Shown here: piece after piece, positions 27,884 to 36,870 of the stretch
Layout: the number at the start of each line of letters is the position of its first letter
Position numbering within the stretch: position 1 is the stretch's first letter
Assembly (NCBI RefSeq): GCF_013377535.1
Contig: NZ_JABCJE010000003.1
Location: 372,001-436,000 of the forward strand
DNA from: Donghicola mangrovi
Lineage (GTDB): Bacteria > Pseudomonadota > Alphaproteobacteria > Rhodobacterales > Rhodobacteraceae
Reading direction: 5' to 3'
DNA length: 64,000 bases
Program-made: the position numbers and the translations under genes
Notes under the pieces: generated by a model
The model's input: only the letters and a program-made list of their open reading frames with translations
Told to the model about the DNA's origin: nothing
Databases searched by the model: none

Positions 27884-29350
27884 ATGACGCAACCCGTTGC
27901 CGTAGAATTTATCGCCGCCGATGCAGATCTGCTGGATGCCGCCGAGGGGCGGATTGCCGTCTTTGTGGGCCCCGATGGCCAGCTGGACATGCTGGCCAAG
28001 CGGGTGAACCGCAACACCAAGGGTGCCGTTCAAAAAGCCGTCAGCGACGAGAAATGGGCCAAGCGCAAGGCAGGCGAGGTCGTGACCCTGTCCTATCCCG
28101 CCGGCAACGCCAAGGCCGTGGACATCGTCGTGCTGGACAAGAAGGCTGGCGCTGATGACAGCCGCAAGGCCGGCGCCGCGCTGGCCCGCGCCCGTGGCAC
28201 CGATCCCGTCATTCTGGCAGCCGCCCGCCTGAAGCACGCCGAAGAGGTCGCGCTGGGGGCCGTTCTGCGCACTTACACGTTCACCGATCACAAGACCGGC
28301 GATCAGGGCCCCGTTCCTGCGGGCCTTCAGGTCATGGTGTCTGACGTGGACGCGGCAACCGCCGCCTACGCCCCCAAGGCCGCTCTGGCCGAGGGCGTGT
28401 TCCTGACCCGCGATCTGGTGTCCGAGCCTGCAAACGTTTTGACCACCACCGAATTTGCCAACCGCGCCGCCGCGCTGGCCGATCTGGGGGTCGAGATCGA
28501 GATCCTCGAAGAGGACAAGCTGGCTGAACTGGGCCTGCGCGCGATGCTGTGTGTGGGGCAGGGCTCTGTCAGCCCCTCGAAGCTGGTCGTTATGCAGTGG
28601 AAGGGCGGCAAAGAGGGCGACGCGCCGCTGGCTCTGGTCGGCAAGGGCGTGGTGTTTGATACCGGCGGCATCAGCCTCAAGCCCGCCGCTGGCATGGAAG
28701 ACATGACCATGGACATGGGCGGCGCTGGCGTTGTGACCGGCGTGATGAAGACGCTGGCCCTGCGCAAGGCCAAGGCCAACGTGGTCGGCATCATCGGTCT
28801 GGTCGAGAACATGCCCAGCGGCAACGCCACCCGCCCCGGTGACATCGTCCGCACCATGAAGGGTGACACCGTAGAGATTATCAACACCGACGCCGAAGGC
28901 CGCCTCGTGCTATGTGACGCCCTGTGGTACACCCAAGAGCGTTTCAACCCCGCAGGCGTGATCGATCTGGCGACCCTGACCGGCGCGATCATCATCGGTC
29001 TGGGCCACGAACATGCGGGCGTTTTCAGCAACAACGACGTGTTCTGCGATGCCTTCCTGACCGCCGCCCGCGCCGAAAACGAAGGCGCATGGCGGATGCC
29101 CTTGGCACCGGCCTATGACAAACAGCTCGCTAGCCCGATTGCTGACATGAAGAACGTGGGTGGTCGCCCTGCAGGCTCTATCACGGCGGCGCAGTACCTT
29201 CTGCGGTTCGTCAAGGAAGAGACCCCGTGGATCCACTTGGACATCGCCGGGGTCGCCAGCCGTGCCGAGCACATCCTCCACCCCAAAGGCGCCAGCGGCT
29301 GGGGCGTGATGGCGCTGGACCGTCTGGTGCGCGACCAGTACGAGGGCTGA
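27884..29350 (+). CDS. pepA: Leucyl aminopeptidase (M17)
   Basis: Cytoplasmic di-zinc/manganese aminopeptidase releasing N-terminal residues, and in some bacteria a DNA-binding factor. The 488-residue chain has an N-terminal macro-like domain and a C-terminal catalytic domain containing GKGVVFDTGGISLKP with the catalytic Lys and metal Asp, MDMGGAG, and the family signature NTDAEGRLVL. A strong AAGGAGG site precedes ATG 27884. It diverges from lptF and is followed 4 bp later by holC, a conserved pairing. Confidence 0.96.
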   Translation: MTQPVAVEFIAADADLLDAAEGRIAVFVGPDGQLDMLAKRVNRNTKGAVQKAVSDEKWAKRKAGEVVTLSYPAGNAKAVDIVVLDKKAGADDSRKAGAALARARGTDPVILAAARLKHAEEVALGAVLRTYTFTDHKTGDQGPVPAGLQVMVSDVDAATAAYAPKAALAEGVFLTRDLVSEPANVLTTTEFANRAAALADLGVEIEILEEDKLAELGLRAMLCVGQGSVSPSKLVVMQWKGGKEGDAPLALVGKGVVFDTGGISLKPAAGMEDMTMDMGGAGVVTGVMKTLALRKAKANVVGIIGLVENMPSGNATRPGDIVRTMKGDTVEIINTDAEGRLVLCDALWYTQERFNPAGVIDLATLTGAIIIGLGHEHAGVFSNNDVFCDAFLTAARAENEGAWRMPLAPAYDKQLASPIADMKNVGGRPAGSITAAQYLLRFVKEETPWIHLDIAGVASRAEHILHPKGASGWGVMALDRLVRDQYEG

Positions 29351-29354
29351 TCCG

Positions 29355-29813
29355 GTGGGGGCGGCCTTCTTCTATCACCTGACGCGATCCTCGCTGGACG
29401 AGGCGCTGTCCCTGCTGATCGACCGGTCACTGGGGAACGGGTGGCGTGTCGCGGTGCGCGGCACGCAAGTGGGCCGTCTGGAATGGCTGGACCAGAAACT
29501 TTGGATGGGGCCGGAGGATCACTTCCTGCCCCACGGACTGGCGGGCGGGGCGCATGATGCGCTCCAGCCCGTTTTGCTGACCGCAGGTGCGGACATCCCG
29601 AACGGGGCCGCCTGCCTGATGGCCATCGACGGAGCCGATGTGGCCCCGACCGAGGTGAATGCGCTTGACCGCGTGTGCATCGTCTTCGACGGCTATGACC
29701 ACGACCAGTTGACCCGTGCGCGGGGGCAGTGGAAATCCCTGACCGATGCGGGGTGCTCGGCGCAATACTGGTCCGAAGAATCCGGCCGGTGGGAGAAAAA
29801 GGCGGAAAAGTAA
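29355..29813 (+). CDS. holC: DNA polymerase III subunit chi
   Basis: Accessory clamp-loader subunit linking the polymerase III holoenzyme to single-strand binding protein. The 152 residues begin with AAFFYHLTRSSLDEALSLL and contain RLEWLDQKLWMGPEDHFLPHG and VFDGYDHDQLTRAR, both typical of HolC. It starts with GTG 29355, 4 bp after the pepA stop, and ends 4 bp before the stop of the convergent protease gene, leaving no room for a terminator. Confidence 0.92.
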   Translation: MGAAFFYHLTRSSLDEALSLLIDRSLGNGWRVAVRGTQVGRLEWLDQKLWMGPEDHFLPHGLAGGAHDALQPVLLTAGADIPNGAACLMAIDGADVAPTEVNALDRVCIVFDGYDHDQLTRARGQWKSLTDAGCSAQYWSEESGRWEKKAEK

Positions 29814-29817
29814 CGCC

Positions 29818-30402
29818 TTAGCGGGTCAGGATCAGCGTATCGTTCTTGATCTCGATGGACGAGAACCGCGACAGATACTGCATTCCCAGCAGCGACACAT
29901 CCAGACCGCCGCCATTCACCGAGGCGGGGACATTCTGATCTGTGAACTCTTTCAGCGCCAAAGTCTGGAGAGTTACCCGCGCCGTCCGAACCTCGCCATT
30001 CGCGGTACGGGCGATTCCGTTGTAGGGCAATGTGTCCACGGGAAGCCCTGCGCGTTTGGCATCTTTCTTTTTCAAGACGATCGCCGTCGCGCCTGTGTCC
30101 ACGACGAACCTTGTGGGGGTGCCGTTGACCTCGAGCGTCAAGTAGAAGTGCCCGTCCGGAGAGCGGCCCACCGTGACGGTCTGCGCCTCGGCTGAATACT
30201 GCGCGGTTGGGGCTTCGCGCTCCTCCATGATCTGTACGCCTGCGACGATGATGCAGAACAGGACGATCCAGATCACGACACTTTTCAGGGTTTGCACGGG
30301 GTTGCGCATCATCCGCAACAACCCAAAGCCCAGTAAACCGCAGAGGAGAACGACCAGATACGCCATATTGGCGTAATCGTCAGAAATCAGATCGGTGAAC
30401 AT
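29818..30402 (-). CDS. Retropepsin-like aspartic protease, membrane-anchored
   Basis: A 194-residue protein of the bacterial retropepsin-like clan (TIGR02281 type). Two N-terminal transmembrane segments (about 14-30 and 40-59) are followed by a soluble domain, probably periplasmic, with the catalytic VDTGATAIVLKK motif (about 106-117) and a hydrophobic flap-like SLLGMQYLSRFSS near the end. A single Asp motif implies action as a dimer. The natural substrate is unknown. It stands alone between holC and marC. Confidence 0.87.
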   Translation of the reverse strand: MFTDLISDDYANMAYLVVLLCGLLGFGLLRMMRNPVQTLKSVVIWIVLFCIIVAGVQIMEEREAPTAQYSAEAQTVTVGRSPDGHFYLTLEVNGTPTRFVVDTGATAIVLKKKDAKRAGLPVDTLPYNGIARTANGEVRTARVTLQTLALKEFTDQNVPASVNGGGLDVSLLGMQYLSRFSSIEIKNDTLILTR

Positions 30403-30457
30403 CGGAACCTTTCACAAACACGAGGCGGTGTAGATGTAAGAAACCGATCGCGGTTTG

Positions 30458-31084
30458 TCACCCCGCGAAGCCAAAGCCCCGCAGCCCGTCCAGTACAAAC
30501 TGCACCGACAGCGCCGCCAGCAGCATCCCCAAGAGACGGGTCACCACGTTGATGCCCACGCGGCCCAAGGCGCGCTCGATCATCCCGCCGGTAAAGAACA
30601 GCGCCAGCATGATCGACAGCACCGCCAGCATCACCGCAAGCACGGACAGATAGCCCAGAACGCCTTCGGTCTGGCCGGTTAGCAGGATCATGGTGGCAAT
30701 CGCACCGGGACCGGCGATCAGGGGGATGGCGATGGGAAACACCGAGGGGTCATGCTCGTGGTCTTCTTCGGCCTCTTCGGCCTGATCCTCGCGCCGTTTG
30801 GTGCGGCGCTGGAACAGCATGTCGAGCGCAGTCAGGAACAGCAGGATGCCCCCCGCAATCCGGAACGCATGCATCGAGATGCCGATGAAGCCCAAGAGCG
30901 CCTCGCCAAAGATCGAGAACGCGAACAGGATGCAGGCCGCGATGGTGCAGGCGCGGATCCCGATGGCGCGGCGGCGGGCAGGGGACATGCCCTGCGTCAT
31001 CGCCACGAACAGCGGGGTCAGGCCGATCGGGTCAATAATCACGAACAGTGTCGCGAACGCGGTGATCAGGAAATTGGTATCCAT
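30458..31084 (-). CDS. MarC family integral membrane protein
   Basis: A 208-residue protein of the MarC/UPF0056 family with six predicted transmembrane helices and an acidic cytoplasmic loop (DQAEEAEEDHEHD) between helices 3 and 4. Landmarks are FVIIDPIGLTPLFVAMT near the N-terminus and IPLIAGPGAIATMILL in the middle. Despite the historical name, a role in multidrug resistance is not supported for the family, and its transported substrate, if any, is unknown. ATG 31084 follows GGAGCCC; the frame extends upstream without a better start. Confidence 0.9.
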   Translation of the reverse strand: MDTNFLITAFATLFVIIDPIGLTPLFVAMTQGMSPARRRAIGIRACTIAACILFAFSIFGEALLGFIGISMHAFRIAGGILLFLTALDMLFQRRTKRREDQAEEAEEDHEHDPSVFPIAIPLIAGPGAIATMILLTGQTEGVLGYLSVLAVMLAVLSIMLALFFTGGMIERALGRVGINVVTRLLGMLLAALSVQFVLDGLRGFGFAG

Positions 31085-31149
31085 GTCGGGCTCCTGTCGG
31101 GTCTGCGGGACGGAACACCAGCCCCGCTGTGGCGCAAGGATTTCGGGCC

Positions 31150-33003
31150 TTAGGTGGTTTCGGCCTCTTCTAGCTTCATCAGGGCGTCTTCCCACAGGCC
31201 TTCGGCCCGAACGAGCGCTTCATCGACCTCGGCCATTTTCTTTTGCCACTGAACGGCTTCGTCCATGCGCGAGGGGTCATAGAGGTCGGGGTCAGCCAGT
31301 TTGACTTCGAGCTTGTCCTTCATTTCCAGCAGCTTCTCGACCCGTTCCTCGCATTTGCGTACGTCCGAACGGAGCGCCTGCATGGCGTCGCGGCCGGGGC
31401 GCTTGGGCTTGTCGTCGGCTTTGGCCTTGGCGGGGGCAGGGGTGTCGCTGGTCAGAAGAAGCTTGCGATAGGCTTCCAGATCGTCCTCGAACGGGGACAC
31501 GCGCCCGTTTTTGACCAGCCACAGACGGTCCGCGACCATGCCCAAGAGGTGCATGTCGTGGCTGACCAGAACGACCGCGCCGGAATAGGCGGTCAGCGCC
31601 TCGACCAGGGCCTCGCGGCTCTCGATATCAAGGTGGTTGGTCGGTTCGTCGAGGATCAATAGGTGCGGCGCATCCAAGGTCGCCAGCAGCAGGGACAGAC
31701 GGGCCTTCTGGCCGCCGGACAGCTTGCGGACCTCGGTCTCGGCCTGATCGGCCCCAAGGCCAAAGCCCGCCAGTTTTGCGCGCAGTTTGGCCTGATGTTC
31801 CTCGGGGCGCAGGCGCTGGAGGTGCATGAGGGGCGTTTCATCGACGTACAGCTCATCCACCTGATGCTGGGCAAAGAACCCGATCCGCAGTTTGGATGAT
31901 TTCGACAGCTTGCCCGCCATCGGCTCCAGCCGGCCGGCGATCAGTTTCGACAGGGTCGATTTACCTTCGCCGTTTTTGCCCAGCAGGGCGATGCGGTCGT
32001 CCTGATCGATGCGCAGGTTCAGGCGCTTGAGGATCGGGGTGTCGCCATAGCCGACCTCGACCCCTTCCATCGCGACGATGGGGGGCGACAGTTCCTCGGG
32101 CTCGGGGAAGGTGAAGACCCGCTTGGCCGCCTCTTCGGGGGCGCTGATGGGCTCCATCTTTTCGATCATTTTCAGGCGGGCTTGGGCCTGTTTTGCCTTG
32201 GTCGCTTTGGCGCGGAACCGGTCCACAAAGGATTGCAGATGCTCGCGGCGGGCGGACTGTTTCTTGGCCGCGGCGGCCAGAACGGCGCGCTGTTCGGCGC
32301 GGGTTTTGGCAAAGCGGTCGTAGCCCCCTTGGTACAGGGTCAGCTTGCGATCCTCGAGGTGCAGGATCTCGGTCACGGCGCGGTTCAAGAGGCCGCGATC
32401 GTGGCTGATGACGATGACCGTGTGGGGGTAGGTGGCGAGGTAATCCTCAAGCCACAGCGCCCCTTCGAGGTCGAGATAGTTGGTCGGTTCGTCGAGGAGC
32501 AGCAGGTCAGGCGCCGAAAACAGCACCGCCGCGAGCGCCACCCGCATCCGCCAACCGCCCGAGAAGGCCGAACAGGGACGCTGCTGCGCCTCGTAATCGA
32601 AGCCCAGACCCTTGAGGATGGTCGACGCGCGGCCCTCGGCGCTCCAGGCATCAATGTCGGCCAGACGGGTCTGGATTTCAGCGATGCGGTTGGGGTCGGT
32701 GGCCGTTTCGGCCTCTGCCATCAGTTCGGCGCGCTCGGTGTCGGCGGCCAGAACGGTGTTCAGCAGGCTGACCTCGTTGCCCGGAACTTCCTGTGCGACG
32801 CCGCCGATGCGGGCGCGCGAGGGCAGGCTGATGTCGCCGCTGTCCAGCGTCAACTCTCCGCGGATCAGGCGGAACAGCGTGGTTTTCCCTGTGCCGTTCG
32901 GGCCGACCAGACCCACTTTGTGGCCGTCGGGAATGGTGGCGCTGGCCCCTTCAAACAGGGGGCGGCCTTCGATCGAATAGAAGAGGTCAGAAATCTTGAG
33001 CAT
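31150..33003 (-). CDS. ABC-F family ATPase
   Basis: A soluble protein with two ABC ATPase domains and no membrane part, 617 residues, of the ABC-F group (YheS/Uup-like) that act on the ribosome. Domain 1 has GPNGTGKTT, FSGGWRMR and LLLLDEPTNYLD; domain 2 has GKNGEGKST, LSGGQKAR and LLILDEPTNHLD. A charged interdomain linker (about 240-300, RFRAKATKAKQAQARLKMIEK) is the P-site tRNA interaction motif. A C-terminal coiled coil (about 545-615) is typical of YheS/Uup. Which subfamily it belongs to needs a tree. It diverges from ndk. Confidence 0.92.
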   Translation of the reverse strand: MLKISDLFYSIEGRPLFEGASATIPDGHKVGLVGPNGTGKTTLFRLIRGELTLDSGDISLPSRARIGGVAQEVPGNEVSLLNTVLAADTERAELMAEAETATDPNRIAEIQTRLADIDAWSAEGRASTILKGLGFDYEAQQRPCSAFSGGWRMRVALAAVLFSAPDLLLLDEPTNYLDLEGALWLEDYLATYPHTVIVISHDRGLLNRAVTEILHLEDRKLTLYQGGYDRFAKTRAEQRAVLAAAAKKQSARREHLQSFVDRFRAKATKAKQAQARLKMIEKMEPISAPEEAAKRVFTFPEPEELSPPIVAMEGVEVGYGDTPILKRLNLRIDQDDRIALLGKNGEGKSTLSKLIAGRLEPMAGKLSKSSKLRIGFFAQHQVDELYVDETPLMHLQRLRPEEHQAKLRAKLAGFGLGADQAETEVRKLSGGQKARLSLLLATLDAPHLLILDEPTNHLDIESREALVEALTAYSGAVVLVSHDMHLLGMVADRLWLVKNGRVSPFEDDLEAYRKLLLTSDTPAPAKAKADDKPKRPGRDAMQALRSDVRKCEERVEKLLEMKDKLEVKLADPDLYDPSRMDEAVQWQKKMAEVDEALVRAEGLWEDALMKLEEAETT

Positions 33004-33203
33004 GTCCCGCGATTAGCAGAGCGCGGTGCCCTCGGAAAGCGGCCATTCGCGGGATTGGCGGGAAATCATGAAACCTGCGTGAAATTCACGGATAACCCAC
33101 GTTAACGCCATCAAAGCCGTCTTCCCCCACGATCTTTTCCATGCTAGGGGGCGCGGGATCGCGGGTTTCGGCCCGCTAAGCTCTAACTCCAAAGAGGTTT
33201 CCA

Positions 33204-33626
33204 ATGGCTACCGAACGCACCCTCAGCATCATCAAGCCCGACGCAACCAACCGCAACCTGACTGGCAAAATCAACGCCAAGTTCGAAGACGCAGGTCTGC
33301 GCATCGTTGCCCAGAAGCGCATCCACCTGACCCCCGCTCAGGCAGGCAAGTTCTACGAAGTGCACGCAGAGCGTCCCTTCTACGGCGAACTGTGCGAGTT
33401 CATGGCATCGGCTCCCGTCGTTGTTCAGGTTCTGGAAGGTGAAGGCGCAATCGCGAAGAACCGCGAAGTCATGGGCGCAACCAACCCCGCAGACGCAGCA
33501 GCTGGCACCATCCGCGCAGAATTCGCTCTGTCGGTTGGCGAGAACTCGGTTCACGGTTCGGACGCTCCCGAAACCGCAGCGAACGAAATCGCGTTCTTCT
33601 TCTCGGGCCTGGAACTGGTCGGCTAA
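33204..33626 (+). CDS. ndk: Nucleoside diphosphate kinase
   Basis: Transfers the gamma phosphate between nucleoside triphosphates and diphosphates through a phospho-histidine. The 140-residue chain contains TLSIIKPDA at the N-terminus, the conserved RPFYGEL, and the active-site His in [11 protein letters not shown]. Codon use is strongly biased (AAC, CTG, GCA, CGC), indicating high expression. A CGTGAAATTCACG dyad lies upstream at 33078-33090. Its TAA stop overlaps the TAG stop of the convergent TfoX-C gene. Confidence 0.97.
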   Translation: MATERTLSIIKPDATNRNLTGKINAKFEDAGLRIVAQKRIHLTPAQAGKFYEVHAERPFYGELCEFMASAPVVVQVLEGEGAIAKNREVMGATNPADAAAGTIRAEFALSVGENSVHGSDAPETAANEIAFFFSGLELVG

Positions 33627-33967
33627 GCCTTCCTACGGGTTCTGGGGTCAATGACCCCGATCATATCGAGGGCCGCTTCCAGCTCGGAGCGGCCCTTGTC
33701 ATGTCTGGCGTCTTTCAGATCGTCGAACGCCGCGCGCAGGGCCTCTTTTTCCTTGCCTTTGCAGTCGTTCCACGGACGCCCCTGCAGCGCCATCACCAGC
33801 ACGTAATACCCAATGAAATGAGGCTGTTGGCCCGCGGCCATCATGCGCCCATAGGCTTCGTGCGCGCCGATCTCCCGCAGGGTTTCGGCGTCGTGAATGC
33901 CGGCAGCCGCCAGCGCTTTGGCCTGAGCAGGCCCGATGTTCTTGATGGATGTAACCGGAGTCGCCAT
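33623..33967 (-). CDS. TfoX C-terminal domain (helix-hairpin-helix-like) protein
   Basis: A 114-residue protein consisting essentially of a TfoX C-terminal domain, a helix-hairpin-helix-like fold. The defining part is [33 protein letters not shown] (residues 7-39, key pattern NIGP...L...GI...L..IGA). The N-terminal TfoX domain is absent, so competence regulation should not be inferred. The tail (about 70-114) is charged. Convergent with ndk, with overlapping stop codons. Confidence 0.8.
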   Translation of the reverse strand: MATPVTSIKNIGPAQAKALAAAGIHDAETLREIGAHEAYGRMMAAGQQPHFIGYYVLVMALQGRPWNDCKGKEKEALRAAFDDLKDARHDKGRSELEAALDMIGVIDPRTRRKA

Positions 33968-34004
33968 GCCCCCTTATAGCAGGGGACGCTGGCGTTCCCA
34001 TACT

Positions 34005-34142
34005 TCAGATACTGGCGAAGTCGGTAAAGATGAAGTCAGGCGCGTCGGCCTTCTTCTTGGATTTCGAGCCCTCTTGGCGATCAGAAGACTCGGTGGCCTG
34101 TTTGGCTTTGGGGTCGGGGTCTGGTGCGGTGTTGTCCGGCAT
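34005..34142 (-). CDS. Small highly charged hypothetical protein, 45 residues
   Basis: A short gene of 45 codons, starting MPDNTAPDPDPKAKQ and ending FIFTDFASI. An excellent AAAGGAGG ribosome site lies 7 bp before ATG 34142, and the codon positions show the GC-third bias of the genome. The composition is Asp/Lys/Ser-rich and probably disordered, with a hydrophobic C-terminal tip (FIFTDF) that could be a peptide handle. It lies between ilvH and the TfoX-C gene on the minus strand. A 10-bp inverted repeat overlaps its ribosome site. No family is recognised. Confidence 0.65.
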   Translation of the reverse strand: MPDNTAPDPDPKAKQATESSDRQEGSKSKKKADAPDFIFTDFASI

Positions 34143-34150
34143 GGGTGCCT

Positions 34151-34177
34151 CCTTTCAATAAGACAAGTATTGAAAGG
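34151..34177. repeat. Perfect 10-bp inverted repeat over a ribosome binding site
   Basis: CCTTTCAATA (34151-34160) and TATTGAAAGG (34168-34177) are exact complements with a 7-bp spacer. On the minus strand the arm proximal to the 45-codon gene ends in GAAAGG and runs directly into AGG, so it contributes most of that gene's Shine-Dalgarno sequence. It could be an operator or an RNA hairpin that hides the ribosome site. It could also be the end of the ilvB-ilvH message. Confidence 0.75.
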
Positions 34178-34210
34178 AAGCTTGGTTCCGAAAAGTCCCG
34201 CAAACGGATA

Positions 34211-34774
34211 TCAGGACGCGCCACGCGATAGTGCGGCCACCCCAGTTCGCGCCACTTCGGCCAGACCCAGCGGGCGCATCAGGTCGGCAAAGGCGTCGAT
34301 CTTGTCGGGGGCACCGGTGATCTCGAACACAAAGCTCGACAGGGTGCTGTCCACGACTTTGGCGCGGAAGATGTCTGCCAGACGCAGCGCTTCGACGCGC
34401 TTTTCGCCGGTGCAGGCAACTTTCAGAAGACCCAGTTCGCGCTGGACCGAGGGGCCCTCGACGGTCAGGTCGTGCACGTCGTGGACGGGCACCAGACGGC
34501 CAAGCTGTGCCTTGATCTGGGTGATGATCTGGGGGGTGCCGGTGGTCACGATGGTGATGCGGCTCTTGTGGCCTTCGTGGTCAACTTCGGCCACGGTCAG
34601 GCTTTCGATGTTGTAACCACGGCCCGAGAACAGGCCGATCACACGGGCCAGAACGCCCGCTTCGTTGTCGACCAGAACGGCCAGAGTGTGGGTCTCTTCA
34701 CCTTCGGCAAAGTTGGCGCGCAGCGCATAGGCCGAATGTTTCGACGAGCCTTTTTTGATGTTTAGCGGCGACAT
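34211..34774 (-). CDS. ilvN: Acetolactate synthase small (regulatory) subunit
   Basis: Regulatory subunit (IlvH/IlvN) that activates the catalytic subunit and gives valine feedback inhibition. The 187-residue chain starts with an ACT domain: HTLAVLVDNEAGVLARVIGLFSGRGYNIESL (about 28-58, pattern with VLARV and GYNIESL). A C-terminal ACT-like domain follows. It lies 86 bp after the catalytic gene; a 7-bp hairpin (CGGCGGG/CCCGCCG at 34824-34841) sits between them and may tune the ratio of the subunits. Confidence 0.96.
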   Translation of the reverse strand: MSPLNIKKGSSKHSAYALRANFAEGEETHTLAVLVDNEAGVLARVIGLFSGRGYNIESLTVAEVDHEGHKSRITIVTTGTPQIITQIKAQLGRLVPVHDVHDLTVEGPSVQRELGLLKVACTGEKRVEALRLADIFRAKVVDSTLSSFVFEITGAPDKIDAFADLMRPLGLAEVARTGVAALSRGAS

Positions 34775-34860
34775 GTCCTAAATTCCTCTTCCCTGAACAG
34801 CAGGCGGGGCCTGCCAATGGGGACGGCGGGCGCACCCGCCGCCTTGATGTTCTGTTGCCG

Positions 34861-36615
34861 TTAGACCAGCACTGCGCCCGAGCCAGCGATCGCGTTGGTC
34901 GCGTTCACGTCACCCAGCAGCATCTTGTTGTGTGCCTCGCCCGAGGGGATCATCGGGAAGCAGTTTTCGTGCTTCTCGACCAGACAGTCAAAGATCACCG
35001 GACCGTCGTAGTTGATCATTTCCATGATCGCGTCGTCCAGATCCTTGGGGTCCTTACACAGGATGCCTTTGCAGCCGAAGGCCTCTGCCAGCTTGACGAA
35101 GTCAGGCAGCGATTCCGACCACGAGTGCGAGTAACGCTCGCCGTGCAGCAGCTGCTGCCACTGGCGCACCATGCCCAGACGTTCGTTGTTCAGGATGAAC
35201 TGCTTCACGGGCGCGCGGAACTGCATCGCGGTGCCCATTTCCTGCATGTTCATCAGCCAGCTTGCCTCGCCGGCGACGTTGATCACCAGCGCGTCGGGGT
35301 GTGCGATCTGCACGCCAACCGAAGCGGGCAGGCCGTAGCCCATGGTGCCCAGACCGCCCGAGGTCATCCAGCGGTTCGGATCCTCGAAGCCAAGGTACTG
35401 CGCGGCCCACATCTGGTGCTGGCCAACCTCGGTGCAGACATAGCGGTCCATGCCTTTGGTCAGGGCTTCCAGACGCTGCAGGGCGTACTGCGGCTTGATG
35501 GTCGGACCTTCCTGCTTGTAGCTCAGGCAGTTCACGGCCTTCCATTCGTTGATCTGCTTCCACCACTTGGCCAGACCCTCGGTGTTGGTCTTGCGGCCGC
35601 GGGCCTTCCAGACCTTGAGGACGTCTTCCAGAACGTGGCCAACGTCGCCAACGATCGGCATATCCACGTGGATCACCTTGTTGATCGAGCTGGGATCGAT
35701 GTCGATATGCGCCTTCTTGGACTTGGGGCTGAACGCGTCGATGCGGCCGGTGATACGGTCATCGAAACGGGCGCCGATGTTGATCATCAGGTCGCAGCCG
35801 TGCATCGCGAGGTTCGCCTCATAAAGGCCGTGCATCCCCAGCATACCCAGCCAGCCCTTGCCCGAAGCAGGATAGGCCCCCAGACCCATCAGGGTCGAGG
35901 TGATCGGGAAGCCGGTCGCATCCACCAGTTCACGCAGCAGCTGGCTGGCACCAGTGCCCGAGTTGATGACGCCGCCGCCGGTGTAGAACACGGGGCGCTC
36001 GGCTTTCTCGATGGCGGCCACCAGTTCGGTGATCATCTCGAGGTCGCCTTTGACCTTGGGCTGGTAGTGGCTGGTGCGGGCCTGCTTGATGCCGGTGTAT
36101 TCACCCGATGCGAACTGGACGTCCTTGGGGATGTCGATCAGCACGGGGCCGGGGCGGCCGCTGGTTGCCACGTGGAAACCCTCGTGGATGATCGCGGACA
36201 GCTTGTCGGTGTCTTTGACGAGCCAGTTGTGCTTGGTGCAGGGGCGGGTGATGCCAACGGTGTCAGCCTCCTGGAAGGCGTCCGAGCCGATCATGAAGGT
36301 CGGAACCTGACCCGACAGAACCACCAGCGGGATAGAATCAAGCAGCGCATCGGTCAGGCCGGTCACAGCATTCGTCGCGCCGGGGCCCGAGGTCACCAGA
36401 ACAACGCCGGGTTTGCCGGTCGAGCGGGCATAGCCCTCGGCGGCGTGAACCGCGCCCTGTTCGTGACGCACGAGGATGTGCTTGATATCGTTCTGCTGAA
36501 AGATTTCGTCGTAGATCGGTAGCACAGCGCCACCGGGGTATCCGAACACGACTTCCACACCCTGATCTTTCAGGGCTTGGACTACCATTTTCGCTCCGGT
36601 CATCTGACGTGTCAT
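34861..36615 (-). CDS. ilvB: Acetolactate synthase large (catalytic) subunit
   Basis: Thiamine-diphosphate enzyme that condenses pyruvate with pyruvate or 2-oxobutyrate, the first common step of branched-chain amino-acid synthesis. The 584 residues have the catalytic Glu in [17 protein letters not shown], an FAD-binding middle domain, and a C-terminal TPP domain. In the TPP motif the usual GD is GE ([19 protein letters not shown]), followed at the right distance by ILNNERLGM. The start ATG 36615 gives [12 protein letters not shown]; a second Met (36603) is possible. Expression appears to be set by the upstream attenuator. Confidence 0.96.
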   Translation of the reverse strand: MTRQMTGAKMVVQALKDQGVEVVFGYPGGAVLPIYDEIFQQNDIKHILVRHEQGAVHAAEGYARSTGKPGVVLVTSGPGATNAVTGLTDALLDSIPLVVLSGQVPTFMIGSDAFQEADTVGITRPCTKHNWLVKDTDKLSAIIHEGFHVATSGRPGPVLIDIPKDVQFASGEYTGIKQARTSHYQPKVKGDLEMITELVAAIEKAERPVFYTGGGVINSGTGASQLLRELVDATGFPITSTLMGLGAYPASGKGWLGMLGMHGLYEANLAMHGCDLMINIGARFDDRITGRIDAFSPKSKKAHIDIDPSSINKVIHVDMPIVGDVGHVLEDVLKVWKARGRKTNTEGLAKWWKQINEWKAVNCLSYKQEGPTIKPQYALQRLEALTKGMDRYVCTEVGQHQMWAAQYLGFEDPNRWMTSGGLGTMGYGLPASVGVQIAHPDALVINVAGEASWLMNMQEMGTAMQFRAPVKQFILNNERLGMVRQWQQLLHGERYSHSWSESLPDFVKLAEAFGCKGILCKDPKDLDDAIMEMINYDGPVIFDCLVEKHENCFPMIPSGEAHNKMLLGDVNATNAIAGSGAVLV

Positions 36616-36654
36616 CTGCGTGTCTCCGTTTACGACGTCAATTCTATCTGAAAC

Positions 36655-36722
36655 AAAAAAGCCCCCGATCTTCTCGGGGGCGCATGGGGTACCGTTATGG
36701 TGTCCGTTACCGGCCCATGCGC
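36655..36722 (-). terminator. ilvB attenuator: terminator with competing antiterminator arms
   Basis: On the minus strand GCCCCCGA-GAAGA-TCGGGGGC (36661-36681) followed by six T (36655-36660) is an intrinsic terminator 40 bp before ilvB. Just upstream, GCGCATGGG (36714-36722) and CCCATGCGC (36680-36688) are perfect 9-bp complements. Their pairing would invade the base of the terminator stem. The first arm spans the end of the leader peptide gene, so ribosome position there can decide between the structures. Confidence 0.88.
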
Positions 36723-36757
36723 CATTTCTCCACGACTAGTACGACCGACTGGTCCAT
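36707..36757 (-). CDS. ilv leader peptide, 16 residues
   Basis: The peptide [16 protein letters not shown], encoded just before the ilvB attenuator and preceded by a GGAGAG ribosome site. Five of its first nine residues are Val or Leu (VVLVV), end products of the pathway. Stalling at these codons when charged tRNA is scarce would favour the antiterminator. Position, composition and the following terminator together make this a classical attenuation leader. The peptide itself needs no function. Confidence 0.85.
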   Translation of the reverse strand: MDQSVVLVVEKWRMGR

Positions 36758-36781
36758 AGGGGCTCTCCGTTTGCTGCGCCC

Positions 36782-36810
36782 TGATTAAAAGCGCCTAAAA
36801 CCGAGGTCAA
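36782..36810 (-). promoter_or_regulatory. ilv operon promoter
   Basis: TTGACC (36805-36810), a 17-bp spacer and TAATCA (36782-36787) on the minus strand. It would start transcription near 36775, about 18 nt before the leader peptide ATG, the short distance usual for attenuated operons. Confidence 0.7.
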
Positions 36811-36870
36811 CCGCATTTGTAGGAAATTTCGCTGGAATGGGCATGTTTGAAATAAAATTATTGCGAAGGG

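Noticed and set aside
34855-36522. A 555-codon frame antisense to ilvB
   Set aside because: Low-complexity shadow of a real gene, and no start signal.
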